IMG/VR virus record: IMGVR_UViG_3300009509_000014
Location: 1-64,000 of that record
DNA length: 64,000 nt
From: a virus
Reading direction: 5' to 3' (one strand)
In this document: positions 21,947 through 28,448 of the stretch, piece by piece
Position numbering within the stretch: position 1 is the stretch's first letter
Layout: the number at the start of each line of letters is the position of its first letter
Made by a program: the position numbers and the translations under genes
The notes under the pieces: generated by a model
Database searches by the model: none
What the model was told of the DNA's origin: nothing
The model's input: the letters and a program-made list of their open reading frames with translations, nothing else

Positions 21947-23089
21947 CTATGTGCTGAATGTTAATTGCTCTGCCATTCCGTCATCTATTGCCGAAGCTTT
22001 TAGAATCTCATCCACGTCATTCCCATACTTATTTGCCATTTGCATCCACCACTCGGCCCTATTCCTGCCAGCGTTAGCATATTCGTGTGTTTTTTCAACA
22101 CTGACGATATGTTCCCAACCAGCCAGAATCGCACCTATTGATTCGCTCATAACTCCACCGAATGGCACAAGAAGTCTTCTTGGGCTGTACACGCCAGGCG
22201 GAAGCAGGAGCTTCGCAAGCCACACATTTAGGGAAATAGGTTTTATGGTTGGGTGGTTTATTCCGCCCAATTCTATCTCTCTCTCTGGCCCTAACGACTT
22301 CTTATTGTAATAAAGATTTACACCCTCTAAAAAGTCTGGCCCCCAAGAAAATGTTGGGAAGTACGCATTGTCGAAATTCCCATTATGAAGATTACACGTT
22401 GGGTGGCATTTTGCCTTTGTACAAAGTGGGTGGTGAGAGATAACGACATTCGTGGGCCACTTGCCTCCTTCGTACTTGCAAGCTTCTATATGTAATGCTC
22501 CAGAACCATACTCTCTTATTGAGTCAACCTTTTTACCTTCGTATGGTTTCTGGAAAAGGATGATCGGCTCAACGGCAGGTCTCAATGCCTGTATTCCATA
22601 CCTATACTCCCACCATGCGAGAGCCTCTTTCGATGCTGGCCTGGTCACAAAATGATCTTTGTTCCAACGCTCTCCAGATCGTTGATACCCATAAGTTGCA
22701 GTACTCTTTTCAAGTACCTCTCGTTCGTCGTACACACCTTTTTCTTTATCAATAGCTGTATCAATTCTCGCCGCTTTGTGCAATCCGGTTGCATAGGCCC
22801 AACAGAATATTGAAGGGTGAATTATAAAGCCTGCATCTTCAATTGCGGTTGCGATCCTGTGCCAAGTTCTAGCGCCGCCGTATGTCATTCCAAACGCGCC
22901 AGGAAGGAGATGTTTCCCAAGTGCGGCCCATGTATCGGGCAAAAAGCTAACTCCAGACGAATCCCAAGACTTTCCCATGAATCCGTACTCGTATGGGCAG
23001 TCTGTGAAAAGTGCGTGAAAAGGTGGTCCGCTGTATTCTTTACTCCATTTGTTTATATCTTCGTTGTAAATTTCTAAGGTAGTTTCCAT
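21947..23089 (-). CDS. Site-specific DNA methyltransferase, beta class
   Basis: 380 residues. The catalytic motif is T-D-C-P-Y (a D-P-P-Y variant) near residue 29, and near the C-terminus H-P-T-I-K-P...L-L-L-P-P-G...L-V-P-F-G-G, the SAM-binding loop. This motif order (IV before I) is typical of beta-class N4-cytosine or N6-adenine enzymes. No partner restriction gene is evident, so an orphan protective methylase. ATG 23089 limits overlap with the upstream nuclease; ATG 23143 is an alternative. Neither has a clear ribosome site. Confidence 0.85.
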   Translation of the reverse strand: METTLEIYNEDINKWSKEYSGPPFHALFTDCPYEYGFMGKSWDSSGVSFLPDTWAALGKHLLPGAFGMTYGGARTWHRIATAIEDAGFIIHPSIFCWAYATGLHKAARIDTAIDKEKGVYDEREVLEKSTATYGYQRSGERWNKDHFVTRPASKEALAWWEYRYGIQALRPAVEPIILFQKPYEGKKVDSIREYGSGALHIEACKYEGGKWPTNVVISHHPLCTKAKCHPTCNLHNGNFDNAYFPTFSWGPDFLEGVNLYYNKKSLGPEREIELGGINHPTIKPISLNVWLAKLLLPPGVYSPRRLLVPFGGVMSESIGAILAGWEHIVSVEKTHEYANAGRNRAEWWMQMANKYGNDVDEILKASAIDDGMAEQLTFST

Positions 23090-23844
23090 TTTGCCGATGT
23101 CGGACTCCAATCGTTTTTCCAACGCCAGATTACTAAGCAGCATTTGAATATATCAAACAGCCCTTTTATGTTGTCTGCGACTTCAATCTCAACAGTGTTG
23201 CCGTCCTTCGGTATGCGAATAACAGCAACTTTGGTAATGTCTATGCCAAGCTCTTCCTCAAGGGCCTTTGCATATGCAGCACTCTGAACAAGGTATTCAG
23301 GATAAATCCCCTTGCTAGTCTTAAAATCAGCGGCGACGATATTCCCATTTATCTCTATTACAATGTCAACTGTACCAGAATACATATATCTTTTGGAAAA
23401 CAGTTTGCGTTCACTGTAATGATATTTAATGTCTGTATATCGTTTCTCCCAATCAATGTATGACATAACTGCTGCAAGCACCGGAGGATATTCTGGCAAG
23501 TCTGGCGCTGGAGTAGATAATATCTGAGCCTTAATGTATCTTTCCAGCCAGTCATGGGCCTCAGAACCTATATTCAACGCCTTTTTTGACTGCCTAAATC
23601 TTGCATCTTTTGAATCGCGCAAGATGAAATCAAGTTGCTCTTGTGTATATAACGTTCCAGGCTTTAATGTTTTTCTAAGATTATCGACGGTTTCGTTTAC
23701 CGCCCAAGGAATCAGGGCAGGTTTGTCTATAACCCCAAGGATACGTGTAACACTTGGAACAATTACACCGTCAACGGAATACAAATGCTCTGTTTCGTTG
23801 AATAGAAGCTCAACCTCCCCATTATAAAGTTTTCGTGTTGCCAC
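23074..23844 (-). CDS. PD-(D/E)xK exonuclease (RecB/Cas4-like)
   Basis: 256 residues. G-T-V-D-I-V-I-E-I (about 155-163), A-A-D-F-K-T-S-K (about 171-178) and Q-S-A-A-Y-A-K-A (about 187-194) form the D, DxK and QxxY motifs of RecB-type nucleases. It has an upstream helical region with H at the expected GxxxH place (I-G-S-E-A-H). Probably a 5'-3' exonuclease acting with RecA and SSB in recombination. Confidence 0.82.
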   Translation of the reverse strand: MATRKLYNGEVELLFNETEHLYSVDGVIVPSVTRILGVIDKPALIPWAVNETVDNLRKTLKPGTLYTQEQLDFILRDSKDARFRQSKKALNIGSEAHDWLERYIKAQILSTPAPDLPEYPPVLAAVMSYIDWEKRYTDIKYHYSERKLFSKRYMYSGTVDIVIEINGNIVAADFKTSKGIYPEYLVQSAAYAKALEEELGIDITKVAVIRIPKDGNTVEIEVADNIKGLFDIFKCCLVIWRWKNDWSPTSAKWKLP

Positions 23845-23852
23845 AGTGTCTC

Positions 23853-24146
23853 CTATTCGAATGTTGCGTATGGGTCTGCAACGGCAATATCTATAAGCTT
23901 CCTCAAGATAGCTTTAAGTTCTTCGGCCTTAAACATTGGCCCTAGTAAAAATTCGGCTACACTTTCAATATCGGCAAGCCTATAAAGATCGACCAACATA
24001 TACCCAAGCGCAGCATCACGTAATTCCGTGGCCGAAAATCCATCCAGGGTGTTGTCTTTGTCTTCTAAAACTTTTACCAGTTCTAGCACTTTGTCTTCTG
24101 GTCCAAATAACATTACTTCGCCAACGCTTTTTGCAATATGTTCCAT
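23853..24146 (-). CDS. Hypothetical helical protein, 97 aa
   Basis: An acidic, mostly helical protein without recognised motifs. ATG 24146 follows GGAGAT; an ATG 12 nt upstream is possible. Located between the adenine methylase and exonuclease genes in the same direction. Confidence 0.62.
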   Translation of the reverse strand: MEHIAKSVGEVMLFGPEDKVLELVKVLEDKDNTLDGFSATELRDAALGYMLVDLYRLADIESVAEFLLGPMFKAEELKAILRKLIDIAVADPYATFE

Positions 24147-24160
24147 TTTTATCTCCAATA

Positions 24161-24904
24161 CTAAAATAACTCTAGTTGTTTTATTCGTTCATTTACTGGT
24201 GCCAATGAGAATAACCTCTCAAGCCTGCTGTCCTTGCCTTCGGTTGTGTGTAAGTCTGTTTTTGTGCCAATCTCAAGGACTTTCTTAAAATCGTGTGGGG
24301 CTTTATATTCTGACACCACTACGTTGTGTCCAAGAGACTCCAATTCTCTAACCCTATTCCAAAATACACCAGTATCAAATGATGGCGTATTCCCGTAATC
24401 TGTTGTTCCAGCATACGGAGGATCGCAATAGATTAGCATTTTAGGTTCGGGGGGAGGTTCTGTTAAAAAATCGGCAGTAAAAAATCTTACACCAGAAAGG
24501 TATTTTACCTTCCGCAAGATACTCCTTGATCCCTCTCTCGCATAGTTTCGTGACGGATTGGCGTTTCTTGCATACCCGCCAAACCACTTACCTCCAAACG
24601 ATGTAGCAAACCCAACAAATGAAACAAGGCTTGGGGGATATTCATCAATGTTGTCTTTTATTTTATTGTAATCATCTTCTGTGATTGTCTCTGGTGGTAT
24701 CCAGCCGTTCACAGCCGCTTTCCACATTTCTATAAGATATGGGTTAATGTCGCTGGCATACTTCCTGCCACCACACCGTATCTTTACAAGAACCCATGCC
24801 GCTCCAACGAACGGCTCCCAATATGACTGTTTAGGTTTTATTATAGCATTTATATAGCTGGATATGTCTCCAGCAGTCCGATACTTCCCGCCTAAATACT
24901 TCAC
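24161..24904 (-). CDS. dam: DNA adenine methylase, D12/Dam class
   Basis: 247 residues. K-Y-L-G-G-K (2-7), E-P-F-V-G-A-A (29-35), S-D-I-N-P-Y-L (51-57) and C-D-P-P-Y-A-G-T (about 159-166) are the alpha-class Dam motifs. Methylates adenine N6, commonly in GATC. Third DNA methylase of the phage. GTG 24904 is the start, 8 nt after AAGGGA. Confidence 0.93.
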   Translation of the reverse strand: MKYLGGKYRTAGDISSYINAIIKPKQSYWEPFVGAAWVLVKIRCGGRKYASDINPYLIEMWKAAVNGWIPPETITEDDYNKIKDNIDEYPPSLVSFVGFATSFGGKWFGGYARNANPSRNYAREGSRSILRKVKYLSGVRFFTADFLTEPPPEPKMLIYCDPPYAGTTDYGNTPSFDTGVFWNRVRELESLGHNVVVSEYKAPHDFKKVLEIGTKTDLHTTEGKDSRLERLFSLAPVNERIKQLELF

Positions 24905-24930
24905 ATATTCTATCCCTTCGTTTAGTCTAA

Positions 24931-25004
24931 TCCCCCTGGATGGATTCGAACCATCACTTATACGGGCTTAAGCCGTATGCCTCTGCCAGTTGGGCCACAG
25001 GGGG
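24931..25004 (-). tRNA. tRNA-Leu-type (anticodon UAA) with short variable loop
   Basis: All arms pair: acceptor CCCCCTG/CAGGGGG, D-stem GCC/GGC, anticodon stem TACGG/CCGTA with loop CTTAAGC (TAA), T-arm GATGG-TTCGAAT-CCATC. The variable region is 4-5 nt, so class I although the anticodon is leucine. Discriminator A. Isolated from the main array. Confidence 0.92.
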
Positions 25005-25010
25005 AGATCT

Positions 25011-25229
25011 TTAAGTTAAACCACCATCCTTGATCTCTTCGGCGTGTACGTGCTTAAGTTCCGAATTGACATTCCAGGTACTGCTAAACCCATTCATCTT
25101 TTTCAGGTCTCTGACTAACTCAAAGATACTTCTTGTTACAAGATCGTTTAACACATTCTCGTTTAGTGCAGTATTCAATATCCATGAGTCTCCATCAAGC
25201 GTGAAATTTGTTGTTATTCTTATTTTCAT
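25011..25229 (-). CDS. Hypothetical protein, 72 aa
   Basis: A small protein with an N-terminal strand pair and a helix. No family. TAATG overlap with the HAD-like gene upstream implies coupled translation. tRNA-Leu follows 6 nt after its stop. Confidence 0.62.
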   Translation of the reverse strand: MKIRITTNFTLDGDSWILNTALNENVLNDLVTRSIFELVRDLKKMNGFSSTWNVNSELKHVHAEEIKDGGLT

Positions 25230-25681
25230 TAACCAATACCCCTTGGGTCTAATCCTTCCAGTATAGCTATTGCCCTATCGGCGTTTATAGTATGTAATCC
25301 GTGCCTGAAATTTGTTCTTACGCCAAACATTCCAGACGGAAATGCTTCTCGCTCGTCATCTATAACTACAAAGGTGTTATTCATGTCTTGGTAAAATGTA
25401 CTATCTGAGAGCCACCCCATAATCTCCCAACGTCGCTCGTATCCCTTCCAGTCTGGAGTTATATCTATCACATCTCCAGTAACTCCCCACTGTTTCAATA
25501 TGAGTGTTATTTTTGGCAACCCGTAATGTTTCCAGGATGATGAAACGACAATCTTTGCACCTGTCCTGTCCGTAATCCTATTCAGTTGTTCAACACAGGC
25601 TGGATCGGCCATATTAGTGTTTGCGTATTTCTCATTTATCAATACGCCGTCAATGTCAAGAAAGACTACTCTGTCTACCAT
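25229..25681 (-). CDS. HAD-like phosphatase
   Basis: 150 residues. F-L-D-I-D-G-V-L (7-14) is HAD motif I (DxD), S-S-S-W (motif II region) and V-V-I-D-D-E-R (motif IV) follow. The layout fits HAD domains found next to or within nucleic acid repair proteins. Could dephosphorylate nucleotides or DNA/RNA ends. ATG 25681 lies inside the end of the upstream gene. Confidence 0.8.
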   Translation of the reverse strand: MVDRVVFLDIDGVLINEKYANTNMADPACVEQLNRITDRTGAKIVVSSSWKHYGLPKITLILKQWGVTGDVIDITPDWKGYERRWEIMGWLSDSTFYQDMNNTFVVIDDEREAFPSGMFGVRTNFRHGLHTINADRAIAILEGLDPRGIG

Positions 25682-25865
25682 TTTGTTCTAGTAACCTGTT
25701 TGTTACATCGCTTAGTTTCTTTATGGCTTGAAGCACGTCGGTAAATGCCTCTGCAACCTCTGGCCTGAGATTCGGCCCAATATCTGCCGTGTCCATCTTT
25801 ATATCTGTGATAAGTGTATGGCACAGCATGTTCATCCTAAAGTCTCCGCGTGGAAAATCTGCCAT
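25656..25865 (-). CDS. Hypothetical helical protein
   Basis: About 69 residues from ATG 25865, mostly helical, with no recognised motif. A longer version from ATG 25922 (88 residues) would overlap the DUF3310 gene by 43 nt. Neither start has a strong ribosome site. Confidence 0.55.
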   Translation of the reverse strand: MADFPRGDFRMNMLCHTLITDIKMDTADIGPNLRPEVAEAFTDVLQAIKKLSDVTNRLLEQNGRQSSLS

Positions 25866-25879
25866 CTCTATTCCATGTT

Positions 25880-26143
25880 CTAGCTCTTTTTGAGCCTCTC
25901 CCTTTCTCTTTCTATATACCATATAGCCTTTGCCAAGTCCTCATCTGCGCTAACTTTTGGTTTCAAGCCAACGCGCCAGATATATTTCATGGCAGCCCCT
26001 ATATTATAAGGCATATGTTCTATAATGTCAATACATTCAACTCCGGAAGGATGTTTACCATAATGTTCCGGATGATTTATATACTCGTATTCTTGTTGGC
26101 CTTTATTAAAGTGTTCCTCAAAGTGTTCTGTCAATAAAGCCAT
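25880..26143 (-). CDS. DUF3310 (SaV-like) phage protein
   Basis: 87 residues. I-N-H-P-E-H-Y (about 22-28), E-C-I-D-I-I-E-H, and Y-I-W-R-V-G...E-D-L-A-K-A-I-W-Y-I-E-R match the DUF3310 family, widespread in phage nucleotide-metabolism regions, sometimes labelled nucleotide kinase-like without proof. GGAGAGG precedes ATG 26143. Confidence 0.85.
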   Translation of the reverse strand: MALLTEHFEEHFNKGQQEYEYINHPEHYGKHPSGVECIDIIEHMPYNIGAAMKYIWRVGLKPKVSADEDLAKAIWYIERERERLKKS

Positions 26144-26630
26144 CTATATCCTCTCCTGGCCCATGAAGTTGTGACTGTGGTAGTAGAAATGCTTCACCCC
26201 AGCCAAGATCTCCAAGATTCTTTCCGTTTATGATCTCTGCGGCAGTTGCCCAACCAACATATTTATATTGCGGGAACTTGCCAATAATGAGAACATACAC
26301 GTCTGTTCCTGTATCAAATTTGTTTTTTCCAACCAGAAGTTGGCCTGTTGGATAGTGGGTCGTCTTTACGTCGATTGTTACTCCGGAATGGGTTACGCAA
26401 TCGTATCCCCCCTTCCTAGCCCCAACCGACAGGTCAGGCCATAGATTCATAATGGCGCAGAATGCAAACTCACCCCCAATCCCCTCCAGGTCAGTTAATT
26501 CATTAGATTGTGGACCTTTTTTGGCGTTCACAACCCCCGCTTCCCGCGCAGTCTTGAATCTTGCCCTTGCCAACATACGCGCAACTTTCTGAGTGCTTCC
26601 GTCAAGGGTTATAGTATATTTATCGTTCAT
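26118..26630 (-). CDS. PD-(D/E)xK endonuclease-like protein
   Basis: 170 residues. G-G-E-F-A-F (about 52), Y-D-C (about 77), I-D-V-K-T-T (about 86-91) followed by strand V-Y-V-L-I-I-G and V-G-W-A-T-A follow the restriction-like nuclease core. Probably degrades or trims DNA. Its ATG (26630) shares the final A of the CCA-end of tRNA-Ala; the longer start lies inside the tRNA and is not real. Confidence 0.72.
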   Translation of the reverse strand: MNDKYTITLDGSTQKVARMLARARFKTAREAGVVNAKKGPQSNELTDLEGIGGEFAFCAIMNLWPDLSVGARKGGYDCVTHSGVTIDVKTTHYPTGQLLVGKNKFDTGTDVYVLIIGKFPQYKYVGWATAAEIINGKNLGDLGWGEAFLLPQSQLHGPGEDIDGFIDRTL

Positions 26631-26706
26631 GGTGGAGCCAGAGAGACTCGAACTCTCGACCTCCACAGTGCAAGTGTGGCGCTCTCCCAAACTGAGCTAC
26701 GGCCCC
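26630..26706 (-). tRNA. tRNA-Ala (anticodon UGC), CCA encoded
   Basis: Acceptor GGGGCCG/TGGCTCC, anticodon stem CACA/TGTG with loop CTTGCAC (TGC), T-loop TTCGAGT, discriminator A. It is the only tRNA here with the full CCA. That CCA runs directly into the ATG of the nuclease gene. Confidence 0.96.
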
Positions 26707-27153
26707 TTTTTATAGTCCAGCTTCGCTATGCAACTTGCGTTGCATGGATTCTGGTATGTATCTACGCCTTGGGTCAAAATTGATCCTACTCCCCCCTGTC
26801 CCAAAGGAACAGAGAGGAGTTTTGCAAGGCACCTGCCGAAAAAGCAGGGCGATCCAGGTCGTTACGTGGGCGGGTGAATCCCACTAATTTACTCTACCTT
26901 GCAACTCCCAGCAAAAGCTAACGGACGGGATATGTTGTTCTTGTTTTATATCTAACAAGATTAACTCTGGATTTTTACCCTTCTAAATTGATATCGTTGC
27001 TTAGATCAACGTCAGTTTATAGTTGGGTCAACTGACTCCGAGTTTACGGCAACCTCTACGCACTACATGTGCTGCCTGGGACTTATGGCATAATAATACT
27101 ATATTTGACATTCCAACTGTTTGTCATTGTAAGTGGTGTTTTATATTCTATTG
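26707..27153 (-). ncRNA. Large structured non-coding RNA upstream of tRNA-Ala
   Basis: About 450 nt between the 27.17-kb promoter and tRNA-Ala with no credible ORF. Structures on the minus strand: a 12-bp long-range stem with one 2-nt bulge (26897-26908 with 26816-26829), CCTGC/GCAGG inside it, CTGTTCC/GGGACAG (about 26795-26813), CTTGTT/AACAAG (about 26940-26960), GTCAGTT/AACTGAC (about 27008-27035), and ATGCAAC-GCAA-GTTGCAT with a GNRA loop (26728-26745). Its size, dense helices and tRNA neighbour recall the GOLLD and ROOL classes of phage RNAs, but identity is unproven. Confidence 0.6.
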
Positions 27154-27159
27154 TTGTCT

Positions 27160-27188
27160 ATACTACTGGAAGAAACTTACTTTGTTGA
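27160..27188 (-). promoter_or_regulatory. Promoter of the shared phage family (ncRNA and tRNA-Ala)
   Basis: On the minus strand TCAACA, 17 nt, TAGTAT with TTCCAG before the -10 and AACAAAGT at the -35. It is placed directly upstream of the non-coding region. Confidence 0.75.
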
Positions 27189-27233
27189 GAACTCTTTTTT
27201 ACATTTCAATCCTGGTTGTTGCGATTCGGAATT

Positions 27234-27620
27234 CTACCGAGAAGAGTTTAGCGGAAACCACACAGCCTTGCCTTCTCTTTTTGCTGCCATAACCACAGGG
27301 TCTCCTTCGTCAAAGGCCATTACGCCATCTGCGTTGCTTATCATATACTTCATGTACTCTGGTTTAGTGGTCGATGTTATTGTTATCCCGCTTACAATGT
27401 CTAATGCCCTTGGTTGAATATTAAGGTCTGGAGCGTACATATGCACCGTTAAGCCAATCTCTGCTGCTATTGATGCAATCTTAACTCCAATAATTGTATA
27501 TCCCACAATAACAAGGAGTCCGTCTTTGTACTTATTTTTTGCGGCGATAAGTCCCTTCCTAACAGCGTTATGGTACTCTGGATTCCATTTTATCGCGGTG
27601 ATAGCTATTTTTCTCTGCAT
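27234..27620 (-). CDS. SLOG/YspA-like Rossmann protein
   Basis: 128 residues. Alternating strands and helices with G-L-L-V-I-V-G-Y (about 35-42), V-H-M-Y-A-P-D (about 59-65) and N-A-D-G-V-M-A-F-D-E-G-D-P...A-K-R-E-G-K-A-V, close in layout to SLOG-superfamily (YspA/DprA-like) nucleotide-binding proteins. First gene of the left arm, transcribed from a strong promoter with a leader of about 20 nt. Such proteins can sense nucleotide signals; role here unknown. Confidence 0.62.
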   Translation of the reverse strand: MQRKIAITAIKWNPEYHNAVRKGLIAAKNKYKDGLLVIVGYTIIGVKIASIAAEIGLTVHMYAPDLNIQPRALDIVSGITITSTTKPEYMKYMISNADGVMAFDEGDPVVMAAKREGKAVWFPLNSSR

Positions 27621-27647
27621 AGTATATTATCCAATATCCCTTTGTAT

Positions 27648-27676
27648 ATTATACTAGAACATGGGTACTTTGTCAA
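27648..27676 (-). promoter_or_regulatory. Strong leftward promoter of the control region
   Basis: On the minus strand TTGACA, 17 nt, TATAAT, preceded by TTCTAG, a near copy of the family TTCCAG. Divergent from the late promoter 24 nt away. Confidence 0.88.
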
Positions 27677-27699
27677 CAGTTGATTGATGAAAATGTGAC

Positions 27700-27728
27700 T
27701 TGACAGTTTTTACAATAATTGTTATAAT
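27700..27728 (+). promoter_or_regulatory. Strong rightward promoter of the terminase operon
   Basis: Perfect TTGACA and TATAAT with a 17-nt spacer. The expected start point is 1-3 nt before the terminase ATG at 27738, so the mRNA would be leaderless or nearly so. Confidence 0.9.
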
Positions 27729-27737
27729 AATCACATA

Positions 27738-28448
27738 ATGACAGATAGCTTAGAACTTGTACAGATCGGCGACGAAGAGCGTCTGCCGTCTGAGTTGTTG
27801 ATAGATTGGGTTTCTTTAACCGATGGGCTTCCTGACGCATGGGGTGATTGGATGCCTTTCCTTGCATTCGGTGTTCCATATAACCAGATTGCTAAGATTT
27901 TTGGCATTGACAGGAGTACGATCACTCATGCGTTAAATGGAAACAAGGATTTTGCAAGGCGAGTATCTCAAGTCAAGAAGATGATTAAGCGTCAACTGCA
28001 TTATGTTTGGCTTGATCAGAAAGCGGTGACGGCTTGGAAAAATGTTGACTATTTTCTTTCGCTTGACCCTCTTGCAAAAGATGAGGAAGACAAGTATATT
28101 ATCAAAAATGAAACAACTCGTAGGATGATGTTCCAGGAAAAGGCCAAAATGACTCGGTTTGTATTGCAGCAGCTTGGGCTTCATGTCCAGCGCCACGAAG
28201 TGGTCCACCATACGCCACAGCCTATGTTCATGGGTGACGAAACTCTTGCCGCTTATGTTGTAGAGCGCGTCAGGAATGTTATGGAGTCTGGCGAAGAACG
28301 TGATGTTGAAGTTATTGCTGCAAAGTATAAGTATATCGAAGGATATAGTGAGCAGGAGACTTTACCTATGGAGCCTATAGGTGAGGAATTAGACACTGAG
28401 GCTCCGTATGACAAGACCAATAGCGGAAGGCAATTGCGTGTCGAATAA
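27738..28448 (+). CDS. terS: Terminase small subunit (HTH protein)
   Basis: 236 residues. A helix-turn-helix lies at about residues 50-72 (Y-N-Q-I-A-K-I-F-G-I-D-R-S-T-I-T-H-A-L), the DNA-recognition domain expected of small terminases. A long charged helical part follows. Position directly before the large subunit supports the call. No ribosome site precedes the ATG, matching a leaderless mRNA. Confidence 0.75.
   Translation: MTDSLELVQIGDEERLPSELLIDWVSLTDGLPDAWGDWMPFLAFGVPYNQIAKIFGIDRSTITHALNGNKDFARRVSQVKKMIKRQLHYVWLDQKAVTAWKNVDYFLSLDPLAKDEEDKYIIKNETTRRMMFQEKAKMTRFVLQQLGLHVQRHEVVHHTPQPMFMGDETLAAYVVERVRNVMESGEERDVEVIAAKYKYIEGYSEQETLPMEPIGEELDTEAPYDKTNSGRQLRVE

Noticed and set aside
26631-26690. 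N-terminal extension of the nuclease at 26118
   Set aside because: The extension would be encoded by tRNA-Ala. ATG 26630 is the first start outside the tRNA body.
26707-27153. tmRNA or RNase P RNA
   Set aside because: No tRNA-like T-loop with CCA end, tag ORF, or conserved RNase P core is visible. The neighbouring tRNA-Ala is a complete ordinary tRNA.
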